Shown here piece by piece: positions 52,643-61,567 of a stretch of DNA of 64,000 nt. Positions within the stretch are counted from its first letter, which is position 1, and each line of letters begins with the position of its first letter. The notes below the pieces were generated by a model. The model was not told where the DNA came from. It made no database searches and saw only the letters and a program-made list of their open reading frames with translations. Location of the stretch: contig NZ_JASNWF010000003.1 in assembly GCF_030283205.1 (NCBI RefSeq), positions 434,001 through 498,000 on the forward strand. The letters run 5' to 3'. The position numbers and the translations under genes are program-made. The DNA is from Actinomadura opuntiae. GTDB taxonomy: Bacteria; Actinomycetota; Actinomycetes; Streptosporangiales; Streptosporangiaceae.

Positions 52643-53508
52643 GCGCGGCTCACCGTCGTCTCGCCGAACAGCCCGGTCGGGCGGATCATGATGGCCACGG
52701 TGAAGACCAGGAACACCACCAGTTCGGAGTAGCCCTGGAAGTGGCCGGCGGCGAAGGAGTCCAGGACCCCGATCGCGAACCCGCCGGCGATGGCGCCGGG
52801 GATGTTGCCGCAGCCGCCGAGCATGGCGGCCGCGAACCCCTTGATCCCGATGGTGCCGCCCATCGTCGGGTTCACGTACAGCAGCGGGCCGACCAGCCCG
52901 CCGGCCAGCGCGGCGAGCCCGGCGCCGATCGCGAACGCGATCGCGTTGCTGCGGCCGACGTGGATGCCGACCGCCGTGGCCGCCTCGTGGTCCATCGCGA
53001 CCGCCTGCATCGCGGCGCCCATCTTGGTGCGCTGGAGGAACGCGACGAGCAGGAACACCGCCACCGCCGCGATGGCCAGCACGACGAGGTCGTAGGTGCG
53101 GACGCGGAGCCCGAAGAACTCCAGCGGGGCGCCGCCGACCGGCGTGCGGACGGCGCGTCCGGTCGCCCCCCAGATCAGGACGGCCACGGCCTGCAGGACC
53201 ATCCCGAAGCCGATCGTGCCGATCAGCATCAGGGTGAAGTCCTTGTTCTCCAGCGGCCGCAGCACCCGCTCGATGAACAGGCCGATGAGGCCGGTCACCG
53301 CGATGGCCAGCACCATGGCCAGGGCGAAGGGCAGCTTGGTCGACATGTAGAACGTGGACGCGGCGTAGGCGCCGATCATGAGCACGTCGGCGTGCGCGAA
53401 GTTGACCAGGCCCATCGTGCGGTAGACGAGGGAGAACCCCATCGCCACCAGGGCGTAGATCGCACCGAGGCTCAGCCCGCCGATCAGTGTCTGAAGGAAG
53501 ACCTGCAT
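52639..53508 (-). CDS. livH: Liv-type ABC permease, LivH-like
   Basis: 289 residues and about eight helices, with the LivH features LGAIYALVAMGFSLVYRTMGLVNF, MGAAMQAVAMDHEAATAVGI and GFAAAMLGGCGNIPGAIAGG. It forms the channel with the LivM half of the next protein. It starts one base after the substrate-binding gene stop. Confidence 0.95.
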   Translation of the reverse strand: MQVFLQTLIGGLSLGAIYALVAMGFSLVYRTMGLVNFAHADVLMIGAYAASTFYMSTKLPFALAMVLAIAVTGLIGLFIERVLRPLENKDFTLMLIGTIGFGMVLQAVAVLIWGATGRAVRTPVGGAPLEFFGLRVRTYDLVVLAIAAVAVFLLVAFLQRTKMGAAMQAVAMDHEAATAVGIHVGRSNAIAFAIGAGLAALAGGLVGPLLYVNPTMGGTIGIKGFAAAMLGGCGNIPGAIAGGFAIGVLDSFAAGHFQGYSELVVFLVFTVAIMIRPTGLFGETTVSRA

Positions 53509-53509
53509 G

Positions 53510-54667
53510 TCAGCCGCCGGCCTTGACGACGGTCCCGTTCTTCATGATCCCGATGGAGGTCGCCTTGATGCCGACCCCCGTCTCGTCGTACTGGAAGTCG
53601 CCGAGCAGCCCCTGGTACCGCACGGCCCGGATGGCGTCCGCCAGCTTCTTGCCGGTCGCGACCTTGCTGTTCTTGAGCGCGGTGAGCAGGATCGAGGTCC
53701 CGTCGTAGGCCTTGGCGCCGTGCAGTTCGGCGGCCTCGCCGTAGGCGGCCTTGTAGGCGGCGGCGAACTTCTTGGACGCTTCGCTGACGTCGTTGCTGAG
53801 GTAGGGCGAGCTGACGATGGTGCCCTCGACGTTCTTCACGCCCGCGGTGTCGCGGTAGACGGGCGTGCCCTGCGGGGCGGCGCCGGCGAACGGCGCGGTG
53901 ATGCCGAGGTCGCGGGCCTGCTTGACGATCAGGCCGGACTCGACCTCCTCCGAGCCGATGAAGATGGCCTCGGGCGACCGCTGCCGGATCTTGGTGAGCT
54001 GGGCGCTGAAGTCCTTCTGGTCGGTGGTGACGACCTCGTCGGCGACGGGCTTGATCCCGCGGTCGCCGAGCGCCTTGAGGAAGGCGTCGTGCTCCCCCTT
54101 CCCGTAGGAGCCGTTGTTGCTGATCATCGCGATCTTCTTCATCTTCCGGGTGTCCACCACGTACTTGGCGAGCGTCTCGTCGTAGGTGGTGGACGTGGGC
54201 CCGTTGAGGAACAGGAACGGGCTCTTCAGCGCCACCATCCCGTTGGACTGGCCGGAGGCGATGTTCGGGATCTCCTGCTGGCGCAGGGTGGGCGCCATGG
54301 CGATGGTGACGGCGCTCTCGGCGGTGCCGATCATCGCGATGTAGTGCTGGCTGCCGATCTTGCGGGCGAGGTTGGTGCCGACGGTCGGGTCGCCCTGGTC
54401 GTCGAAGACGTCCAGCTTGATGGTGCGGCCGTCGATGCCGCCGGCCTTGTTCCACTCGTCGACGGCGAGCTTGGCTCCCTTGTACTCCCACTTGCCGAGC
54501 GAGCTGAGCTGGCCGCTCTGCGCGTCGACCACGGCGATCTTGATGGGGCCGTCGCCGCCGGAGCCGGAGTCCTTCGACTCACCGGGGGCGCCGCAGGCCG
54601 CGGTCAGGCCCGCGGCGAGGACTCCGGCGGCCAGGGCGGAGACACGGAGTCGGGGGATGGTGCGCAT
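53510..54667 (-). CDS. Liv-type substrate-binding lipoprotein
   Basis: 385 residues from ATG 54667. Lipobox LTAAC anchors it to the membrane. Type I periplasmic-binding fold: IKIAVVDAQSGQLSSLGKWE, KLAVDEWNKAGGIDGR, IGTAESAVTIAMAPTLRQQEIPNI, KIAMISNNGSYGKGE. The usual GxTGPxA of amino-acid binders is replaced, so the ligand may differ from leucine. The gene sits 50 bp after the ThDP-enzyme gene and is probably on the same mRNA. Confidence 0.93.
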   Translation of the reverse strand: MRTIPRLRVSALAAGVLAAGLTAACGAPGESKDSGSGGDGPIKIAVVDAQSGQLSSLGKWEYKGAKLAVDEWNKAGGIDGRTIKLDVFDDQGDPTVGTNLARKIGSQHYIAMIGTAESAVTIAMAPTLRQQEIPNIASGQSNGMVALKSPFLFLNGPTSTTYDETLAKYVVDTRKMKKIAMISNNGSYGKGEHDAFLKALGDRGIKPVADEVVTTDQKDFSAQLTKIRQRSPEAIFIGSEEVESGLIVKQARDLGITAPFAGAAPQGTPVYRDTAGVKNVEGTIVSSPYLSNDVSEASKKFAAAYKAAYGEAAELHGAKAYDGTSILLTALKNSKVATGKKLADAIRAVRYQGLLGDFQYDETGVGIKATSIGIMKNGTVVKAGG

Positions 54668-54717
54668 GGGATTCACCTCGGTGGGTGGAGACGTCGGGGG
54701 TGGGTGCGGGGATGGGC

Positions 54718-56529
54718 TCAGGGGGTGGACGGCGAGGGGTGGCCGCTGTCGTCGGGGAAGACACCCTGGTAGATGTCGTTGATGTTCCAGTGCCCGGGTG
54801 TGGGCACAGGCTCGTTGACCATCGGCACGTCCAGGACGGCCGGGCGGCGTGCGGTGACGGCCGCGCGGAGCGCCGGCAGCAGGGTGTCCGCCGCGGTGAT
54901 CCGGTGTCCGTCGGCTCCGCACGCCTCGGCGTAGGCGGCGAAGTCGGGGCTGTAGGGACGGCCTTCGGGGTCGCGGAACTCGCAGCCGTAGCTGGCGCCG
55001 AAGTTGGCGGCCTGCAGGTCGGCGATCGTGCCGTGGGCGCGGTTGTTCATCACCACGAAGATCACCGGCAGGCCCTGCTCCACGGCCATCGGGACGGCCG
55101 GCAGCTGCGCGCTCATCCCGCCGTCGCCGACGAGCGCGACCACGACGCGGTCCTGGGCGCCGATCTGCACGCCGGCGGCGGCGGCCGGGCCGAAGCCCAT
55201 CGTGGACGCGCCGCCGGGGGTGATGAAGCGGCCTTCGGCGGGCAGCTCGTAGCACTGGGCGACGCCGTTCTTGTTCCAGCCGACGTCGGTGACCAGCACC
55301 GCGTCGGCGGGCAGCGCCTCGCGCAGGTCGGCGAGGATGCGCTCGGGCCGCAGCGGGAAGTCGGCGCTGCGGCCGCGCTCGCGGCTGCGCTCGAACAGCT
55401 CGGTGCGGGCGACGCGGATCCGCTCGCGCAGGCCGGGACGCTCCACCGGCTCGGGGCGGACGTCCCGCACCGCCCTGCCGATGGCCTGGAGGGCGAGGGT
55501 CACGTCGGCGACGGCGCCGATCTCGACCGGGTAGTTGCGGCCGATCTCGGCGGCGTCGATGTCGATCTGGATGAGCCGCCCCGCGGAGTCCGGGCCGCCG
55601 AGGTTCCAGGTGTAGCGGTCGTCCCACGAGCTGGCGTCGGTCTCGGCGAACCTGGTCGCCAGGGCGAGGACGACGTCGGCGTTGCGCGCGTAGTCGTTGG
55701 TGGTCTCCAGCCCCCAGAAGCCCGGCATGCCGAGCAGCAGGGGGTGGTCGTCGGGGACGGCGCCCTTGCCCATCAGCGAATGGACGATCGGGACGTCGAG
55801 GTGCTCGGCGAGCGAGAGCAGCGCGCCGCGGCCCGTCTCCCCGCGCAGCCCGCCGCCGAGGTAGATCAGCGGACGCTCGGCCCCGGCGAGCCGCGCCGCG
55901 ATCCGCTCGGCGGTCGGGGCCGGCAGGTCCGGGCCCGACTCGTCGGCCGGAAGCGGGTGCTCCGCGGGGGCGACCGGGCGGGAGAACAGGTCCATCGGGA
56001 CGTTCAGCAGCACCGCGCCGGGGCGTCCCGACGTCGCGGTCCAGAACGCGCGCTCGGTGAACCGTCCGAGGTCCTCGGCGCGGTGGACGTGCCAGGCGCG
56101 CTTGACGAACGGGCGGTAGATCGCGGTCTGGTCCGCGTCGTTGTGGAGGTTGACCTCCTGGTGCGGGTGCCGCCCCCGGTAGTAGGACGGGACGTCCCCG
56201 GCGATGGCGACCAGCGGGACGGAGTCGAGCGCGGCGGTCGCGACCCCGGTGACGGCGTTCATCATCCCCGGGCCGACGTGCACCAGCAGCACGCCGGGCC
56301 GTCCCGACGCGCGGGCGTAGCCGTCGGCGGCGTGCGCGGCGGCCTGCTCGTGCCGCGCGATGACGAACTCGATCGGGCTGCGGCCCAGCGCGTCGAGCAG
56401 GGCGATGTTGGTGTGGCCGCAGGTCCCGAAGACGTACTCGACGCCGTAGCCTTCGAGTTGCCGGACGAGCGCCTCCGCCGCGGGGACCGACACCGCGCGG
56501 TCGCTCTCGGGTTGGACGTCCACGGTCAT
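54718..56529 (-). CDS. Thiamine-diphosphate-dependent enzyme (acetolactate synthase-like family)
   Basis: 603 residues. Three-domain ThDP enzyme: PYR domain with catalytic Glu61 in RHEQAAAHAADGYA, central domain about 195-340, PP domain with the metal-binding VGDGGMSAQLPAV...VMNN motif. Substrate-deciding residues cannot be read with certainty; relatives include acetolactate synthase, benzoylformate decarboxylase and hydroxyacyl-CoA lyases. Between a Liv importer and two dehydrogenases it probably decarboxylates or ligates a 2-oxo acid or aldehyde. The upstream alcohol dehydrogenase overlaps by 4 bases. Confidence 0.9.
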   Translation of the reverse strand: MTVDVQPESDRAVSVPAAEALVRQLEGYGVEYVFGTCGHTNIALLDALGRSPIEFVIARHEQAAAHAADGYARASGRPGVLLVHVGPGMMNAVTGVATAALDSVPLVAIAGDVPSYYRGRHPHQEVNLHNDADQTAIYRPFVKRAWHVHRAEDLGRFTERAFWTATSGRPGAVLLNVPMDLFSRPVAPAEHPLPADESGPDLPAPTAERIAARLAGAERPLIYLGGGLRGETGRGALLSLAEHLDVPIVHSLMGKGAVPDDHPLLLGMPGFWGLETTNDYARNADVVLALATRFAETDASSWDDRYTWNLGGPDSAGRLIQIDIDAAEIGRNYPVEIGAVADVTLALQAIGRAVRDVRPEPVERPGLRERIRVARTELFERSRERGRSADFPLRPERILADLREALPADAVLVTDVGWNKNGVAQCYELPAEGRFITPGGASTMGFGPAAAAGVQIGAQDRVVVALVGDGGMSAQLPAVPMAVEQGLPVIFVVMNNRAHGTIADLQAANFGASYGCEFRDPEGRPYSPDFAAYAEACGADGHRITAADTLLPALRAAVTARRPAVLDVPMVNEPVPTPGHWNINDIYQGVFPDDSGHPSPSTP

Positions 56530-57584
56530 CGGTGCGTCTCCTCGGTTCGGGGGAGCCCGACTCCGACGGAGTCGGCTCGGGGGGTGTGGGGGGTCGTCCC
56601 CCCTCGGGGGAGGCTGATCCAGGTCTTGCCGGCGATCTCGGCGGCGCGGGCGAACGCCTTCGGCGCCTCGGCGAGGTCGAAGCACTCGCGCAGCACCCGG
56701 CCGGGGTGCAGGCCGTGCTCGCCGAGCGTCGCGATGGTGCGGGGGAAGTCCGCCGGGTGGTCGTAGATGAGGCAGCCGCGCACGGTCAGGCGCCGCTGCA
56801 CGAGGGAGAAGGTGGAGAGCCGGGCGGGCCGGGCGCTCTGCCCGACCGCGATGAGGGTGCCGCCGGGCGCGGTGCGCTCCAGCGCCTCCTCGAACGCCTC
56901 GGGCGCGCCGGACGTCTCGATCACCACGGGGAAGGCCGATGCGGGGGCGCTCTCGGCGGCGTCCCGCGCGCCGAGTTCGAGGGCCAGCGCGCGGCGTCCC
57001 TCGTGGGGCTCGACGATGAAGGGCGCTCCCCCGGCGTGCGCCACTGCCATCGAGACGAGCAGGCCCTGCGAGCCGGCGCCCACGACGAGGCACTCGTCCC
57101 CTGCGCGCAGCCCGCTCATGCGGACCGTGTTCAGCGCCACCGTGAACGGCTCGACGCACACCGCGTCGGCGTCGTCCCAGGTGTCGGGGACCGGCCAGGT
57201 GAAGCGCGCGGGGACGGCGACGCGCTCGGCGAGCAGGCCGGAGTCGGTGATGCCGGCGGCGCGGCGGCGCCGGCAGCCCGCCGTCGCGCCGGCGTGGCAC
57301 GACGGGCACGCCAGGCACGGGTAGTTCGGCTCGATGACGACGCGCTGCCCGGGGAACCGGTCGGCGACCTCGTCGCCCGTGGCGGCGACGACGCCGAACG
57401 CCTCGTGCCCGAGCACCCACGGCAGCGCGGGCACCGGCCGGTGGCCGGAGACGACGGCCAGGTCGGAGCCGCAGAGCCCGACCCCGTGGACGGCGACGAC
57501 GACGTCCCGCGGGCCGCAGGACGGCTCGGGCCGGTCGTCCACCACGGCCACGTCGTCCGGTGCGAGCAGGACCGCCGCTCTCAC
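56526..57584 (-). CDS. Zinc-dependent medium-chain alcohol dehydrogenase
   Basis: 352 residues from GTG 57584 (GTGA overlap with the aldehyde dehydrogenase). Catalytic zinc site: CGSDLA, GHEAFG; structural zinc Cys in CLACPSCHAGATAGC; NAD-binding VVGAGSQGLLVSMAVAHAGG. It should oxidise a secondary or polyol-like alcohol with NAD. It lies in the middle of the seven-gene catabolic operon. Confidence 0.93.
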   Translation of the reverse strand: MRAAVLLAPDDVAVVDDRPEPSCGPRDVVVAVHGVGLCGSDLAVVSGHRPVPALPWVLGHEAFGVVAATGDEVADRFPGQRVVIEPNYPCLACPSCHAGATAGCRRRRAAGITDSGLLAERVAVPARFTWPVPDTWDDADAVCVEPFTVALNTVRMSGLRAGDECLVVGAGSQGLLVSMAVAHAGGAPFIVEPHEGRRALALELGARDAAESAPASAFPVVIETSGAPEAFEEALERTAPGGTLIAVGQSARPARLSTFSLVQRRLTVRGCLIYDHPADFPRTIATLGEHGLHPGRVLRECFDLAEAPKAFARAAEIAGKTWISLPRGGTTPHTPRADSVGVGLPRTEETHR

Positions 57585-59059
57585 GCGGCACCCCACAGCG
57601 AGGTCCCGCGCAGCATCAGCGTCTTGACGACGGTGTAGTCGTCGATCATGCAGCGGGGCGACTCGCGTCCGAAGCCGGAGTCCTTCACGCCGCCGAACGG
57701 CACGTGGTCCAGCCGGAAGTTGGACGACCCGTTGACGACCAGCCCGCCGACCTCCAGGTCGCGCCACGCGGTGATGATGCGGTCCATGTCGCGGGTGAAC
57801 AGGCCGGCCTGCAGCCCGAACCGGCTCTCGTTGCACTGCTCGACGACCTGGTCCAGGTCGTCGAACGGCATGACGGCGACGAGCGCGCCGAAGACCTCCT
57901 CCCGGACGACCGAGCAGCCGGCGGGCGGGTCGGCCACGACCGTGGGCAGCGCGGTCGCGCCGTCGCGCTTGCCGCCGAGCAGCACGCGCGCGCCGGCCTC
58001 GGCGGCCTCGGCGCTCCACCGCACCACGCGTTCGGCCGCGTCCTCGTCGACCATCGAGCCGACGTCGGTGTCCGGATCCAGCGGGTCGCCGACCTTCAGC
58101 GTCTCGACCTGGCCGGTGAACAGGCCGAGGAACTCCTCGAAACGGGACCGCTGCACGTAGACCCGCTGCACGGAGATGCAGCTCTGGCCGGAGTTGCTGT
58201 ACCCGGTCCGCGCGCAGATCCGGGCGGCCTCGGCGATGTCGGCGTCCTCGCACACGATCGTGGCGGCGTTGCCGCCCAACTCCAGCACCAGGCGTTTGGC
58301 TCCGGCGGCCTTGGCGACGGCGTTCCCGGTCGCGGCGCTGCCGGTGAAGCTGATGACGGCCACCTCGTCGGCCGCGCACAGGGAGGCTCCTACCGAGGCG
58401 TCGCCGTGCAGCAGTTGGACGGCCTCGTACGGCATCCCCGCCTCGACCAGCAGCGCCACGATCGCGGTGGAGATGGCGGGCGCCTGGGGAGGCGCCTTCA
58501 CGATCGTGGTGTTGCCGGCCGCGAACGAGGCGCCGAGCTTGTGCGCGAGCAGGTTGGCGGGCGCGTTGAACGGCGTGATGGCCAGGGCCACGCCCGCCGG
58601 GGCCCGGTGGGTGAAGGCGGTGTTGCCGACGCCGCGGGCCCATCCCGCGACCGGGAGCGTCTCGCCGCCGATCTGCCGCGCCTCGGCGGCGCAGACCGCG
58701 AAGGTGTCGGCGACCCGGTCGATCTCGCCCCGCCCGTCCTTGAGCGGTTTGCCCAGCTCCAGGGCGAGGAGCCGGGCGAGGCCCTCGCGGTTCGCGGTGG
58801 CGGCGCGCGACGCCCGCTCCAGCACGTCCGCCCGGGAGGCCGGGGCGAGCCGTGCCACCGTGCGGGCCGAGGCGCGCGCGTAGGCCCGGACGGCCTCGAC
58901 GTCGCCGGGGGCGGCGGCCGGGGCCCGGCTGACCGGTCTGCGCAGGTACGGGCCGACGCGTTCGCTCTGCGGACCCGTCGCGCTCCAGCGGCCGCCGACC
59001 AGCGCCGCCGCCTGCACCCGCTCGCCCTCGGCCGCAGCCGCGAGCACCGCTTCCAGCAT
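57581..59059 (-). CDS. NAD(P)-dependent aldehyde dehydrogenase, first gene of the catabolic operon
   Basis: 492 residues from ATG 59059, with GGAGG about 6 bases upstream; a longer frame to 59098 would run through the operator. Aldehyde dehydrogenase motifs are intact: ITPFNAPANLLAHKLG, FTGSAATG, Glu in LELGG, catalytic Cys in GQSCISVQ, and EVFGALVAVMPF. It heads the operon ALDH - ADH - ThDP enzyme - Liv importer, all overlapping or closely spaced. Confidence 0.95.
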   Translation of the reverse strand: MLEAVLAAAAEGERVQAAALVGGRWSATGPQSERVGPYLRRPVSRAPAAAPGDVEAVRAYARASARTVARLAPASRADVLERASRAATANREGLARLLALELGKPLKDGRGEIDRVADTFAVCAAEARQIGGETLPVAGWARGVGNTAFTHRAPAGVALAITPFNAPANLLAHKLGASFAAGNTTIVKAPPQAPAISTAIVALLVEAGMPYEAVQLLHGDASVGASLCAADEVAVISFTGSAATGNAVAKAAGAKRLVLELGGNAATIVCEDADIAEAARICARTGYSNSGQSCISVQRVYVQRSRFEEFLGLFTGQVETLKVGDPLDPDTDVGSMVDEDAAERVVRWSAEAAEAGARVLLGGKRDGATALPTVVADPPAGCSVVREEVFGALVAVMPFDDLDQVVEQCNESRFGLQAGLFTRDMDRIITAWRDLEVGGLVVNGSSNFRLDHVPFGGVKDSGFGRESPRCMIDDYTVVKTLMLRGTSLWGAA

Positions 59060-59070
59060 CCGTTCCTCCC

Positions 59071-59107
59071 GATCCGCTAAGCGGACTTCAAGTGCCATCG
59101 TGCGGAC
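59071..59107. promoter_or_regulatory. Tandem operator pair upstream of the aldehyde dehydrogenase operon
   Basis: GATCCGCTAAGCGGAC (59071-59086) and a weaker copy GTGCCATCGTGCGGAC (59092-59107), again 21 bp apart. The first contains the perfect dyad TCCGCT-A-AGCGGA and lies 12 bp before the ATG. GCGGACTT(C)AAGT-like sequence is repeated directly in both. Confidence 0.7.
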
Positions 59108-59309
59108 TTCGAGTCAACGTACGGGCCACCGCCGGGCGCTGACAAGGGGCGGCGGCGAGAAAGTTGGCGCCGCGAGCGCGGCCCGGATGCCCGCCATCCG
59201 CCTCGTCACCTCGCCGCCACCGTTCCTAATGTTCGAACCAGTGAGTTAGTTATAGGTGACGTGGCCCACCGAGGGAAGAGCCGGACCGGAATATGTCCGG
59301 CATTTACCT

Positions 59310-59346
59310 AAACCGACTGACGGTCCAACTAGACCGCTGTATGGAC
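59310..59346. promoter_or_regulatory. Tandem operator pair upstream of iclR
   Basis: AAACCGACTGACGGTC (59310-59325) and AGACCGCTGTATGGAC (59331-59346), 21 bp apart. The 27 bases at 59319-59345 match 48817-48843 upstream of the thuA-like gene at 21 positions. The spacer 59060-59479 holds the two operator pairs and a 12-mer AACGTACGGRCC repeated at 59116 and 59354, but no gene. Confidence 0.7.
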
Positions 59347-59479
59347 TGCGTGTAACGTACGGACCGCCGGGCCGCGGCGGGCACGGCTCCGCACCGGCTC
59401 CCGTTCTCCCTTCGCGGCCGGGCGAAGTACGCCAAGCTTTCCGGACATTACTGTCGATAGCGGGGAGATCGAGGACCAC

Positions 59480-60271
59480 GTGAGCCCAGCGAAGAAGCCC
59501 GGCGCCGAACCGGCCGGCGACGCCCAGGGCGTCCGCAGCGTCCAGCGCGCCGTCGAGATCATGTCCCTGCTCGGCGAGGAGCGCCCGGTGATCTCGATCC
59601 GCGAGATCGTCGAGGCGACCGGCCTGGCCAAGACGACCGTGATCCGGCTGGTCCAGACGCTGGAGCAGAACGGCCTGCTGTGGGCGGCGCCCAACGGCTA
59701 CCTCCCCGGGCCCGGCCTCTGGCGGTGGGCCCACCTGGCCCGCAGCAGCTGGGAGCTGCCGCCGGAGACCCGCAGGTTCATGCGCGACCTCGGGGCGCGG
59801 CGCCGGGAGACGGTCAACCTCTACATGCTCCGCGACATCTACCGCGTCTGCGTCGCCCAGCAGGAGAGCCCGCAGCCGCTGCGCCACGTCGTCCACGTCG
59901 GCGACGAGCTCCCGCTCTGGGCCGGCGCCTCGTCCAAGGCCCTGCTGCGCGACGCGCCGGACAGCCTCCTCAAGCGCATCGCGGTCAGCTCCCCGTACGG
60001 GGAGGGCCACGTCAAGCGGCTGCGCGAATGGATCGACGAGGCGGCCCACCGCGGCTGGGCCGCCAGCCACGGCGAGCGCGAGGACGGCCTGTCCGCCGTG
60101 GCCGTGCCGGTCATCGGCCGGTCCGGGACGGTCGTCGCGGCCCTGTCGCTGAGCGGCCCCACCGTCCGCTTCCCCGACGACGTCGTCGAGCAGTACGCCG
60201 CGGACCTGCAGAAGGTGGCCGCGGAGATGTCGGAACGCGGCTTCGACCACCCGCTCAGCCCCGCGCGCTGA
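59480..60271 (+). CDS. IclR-family regulator of the catabolic island
   Basis: 263 residues from GTG (GAGGA upstream). Winged helix-turn-helix about 18-80 (VRSVQRAVEIMSLLGEERPV, IVEATGLAKTTVIRLVQTLE), then the IclR effector domain with LWAGASSKALL and SAVAVPVIGRSGTVVAALSLSG. IclR proteins bind DNA as tetramers to paired dyads and respond to aromatic or organic acids. It is divergent from the dehydrogenase operon and is the best candidate to bind the 21-bp-spaced operator pairs. Confidence 0.93.
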   Translation: MSPAKKPGAEPAGDAQGVRSVQRAVEIMSLLGEERPVISIREIVEATGLAKTTVIRLVQTLEQNGLLWAAPNGYLPGPGLWRWAHLARSSWELPPETRRFMRDLGARRRETVNLYMLRDIYRVCVAQQESPQPLRHVVHVGDELPLWAGASSKALLRDAPDSLLKRIAVSSPYGEGHVKRLREWIDEAAHRGWAASHGEREDGLSAVAVPVIGRSGTVVAALSLSGPTVRFPDDVVEQYAADLQKVAAEMSERGFDHPLSPAR

Positions 60272-60344
60272 CCCGCGCGCGGCCCGGCGCACGGCCCGGC
60301 ACACGGCTCTCGGCGCACGACGACGACCTGAAGGAGCAATGCGC

Positions 60345-61541
60345 ATGTCACAGCGACCGCTCAGCGGTGTCCGGGTCCTCGACCTGACCAACGTGCTGGC
60401 CGGCCCCTACTGCAGCTACCAGCTGATGCTGCTCGGGGCCGAGGTCGTCAAGATCGAGGTGCCGGGGCAGGGCGACCTCGCCCGGCACCTCGGCCCGGAC
60501 GCCGAGCTGAACCGGTCCGGCCTCGGCGCCTCGTTCCTGGCGCAGAACGCGGGCAAGAAGTCCATCGAGGTCGACCTCAAGGACGCCGCCGACCGCGCCG
60601 ACTTCGAGGACATGGTCCGCGGCGCCGACGTGCTCCTGGAGAACTTCCGCGCCGGCGTCCTCGCCCGGCTCGGCTTCGGCTGGCCGCGCCTGCGGGAGCT
60701 GAACCCCGGGCTCGTCTACTGCGCGATCTCCGGCTTCGGGCAGACCGGGCCGATGAGCCAGGCGCCCGCCTACGACCAGATCATCCAGGGGCTCTCGGGG
60801 ATGATGAGCATCACCGGCACCAAGGAGACCGCGCCGCTGCGCATCGGCTTCCCCGTCTGCGACACCGTGGGCGGGCTCACCGCCGCGCTGCACATCGCCG
60901 CCGCGCTCGCGGGCCGCGCCCGCACCGGGCAGGGCACGTTCCTCGACGTCTCGATGCTGGAGTCGGCGGTGTCGTCGATGGGGTGGGCGGTCTCCAACTA
61001 CCTGGTCAGCGGCGTCCCGCCCGAGCCGATGGGCACCCAGAACGCCACCGCCGCGCCGTCGGGGACGTTCGAGGCCGCCGACGGCCCGCTCAACATCGCC
61101 GCCAACCGGCAGCAGCAGTTCGAGACGCTCTGCGCCCTGATCGACCGGCCCGACCTGCCCGGCGACCCCCGCTTCACCGACCGGGAACTGCGCAAGCTGC
61201 ACCGCGAGGAGCTGACCGAGGAGCTCAACCGGGCGCTGCGCCGCCGCACCGCCGAGGAATGGGAGCGGATCCTCGGCCCGGCCGGCGTGCCCGCCGCCCG
61301 CGTCGCGACCGTCCCGCAGGCCGTCGAGCTGGAGCAGCTCGCGCACCGCGGCTTCTTCACCGAGCTGCCGTTCCCCGACGGCTCCGGGCGCGTGCTCAAG
61401 GTCGCGGGCGGCGGCGTCCTGCACGACGGCGAGCCGCTGCGCCCCACCGCCGCCCCGCCCCTGCTCGGCGAGCAGAACTCCGAACGCGGCGCCCTCAGGA
61501 ACCGCTGGAGCGGCTCGGAAGACAACGCCGTCACCTCATGA
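60345..61541 (+). CDS. CaiB/BaiF-family CoA-transferase
   Basis: 398 residues from ATG 60345 (AAGGAG 8 bases upstream). Family III CoA-transferase: RVLDLTNVLAGPYCSYQLMLLGAEV at the start, the catalytic Asp in AYDQIIQG (about residue 144), and VSMLESAVSSM. It moves CoA from one acyl-CoA to a carboxylic acid through Asp-bound intermediates; the acid is unknown. It ends in ATGA overlapping a possible start of the next gene. Confidence 0.93.
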   Translation: MSQRPLSGVRVLDLTNVLAGPYCSYQLMLLGAEVVKIEVPGQGDLARHLGPDAELNRSGLGASFLAQNAGKKSIEVDLKDAADRADFEDMVRGADVLLENFRAGVLARLGFGWPRLRELNPGLVYCAISGFGQTGPMSQAPAYDQIIQGLSGMMSITGTKETAPLRIGFPVCDTVGGLTAALHIAAALAGRARTGQGTFLDVSMLESAVSSMGWAVSNYLVSGVPPEPMGTQNATAAPSGTFEAADGPLNIAANRQQQFETLCALIDRPDLPGDPRFTDRELRKLHREELTEELNRALRRRTAEEWERILGPAGVPAARVATVPQAVELEQLAHRGFFTELPFPDGSGRVLKVAGGGVLHDGEPLRPTAAPPLLGEQNSERGALRNRWSGSEDNAVTS

Positions 61542-61567
61542 ACGACCGTCCAGCGCAGGAGGCTCCC

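Noticed and set aside
54718..56529. Calling the ThDP enzyme oxalyl-CoA decarboxylase because a CaiB transferase is nearby
   Set aside because: The CoA-binding residues cannot be confirmed by eye and the two genes are in different operons.
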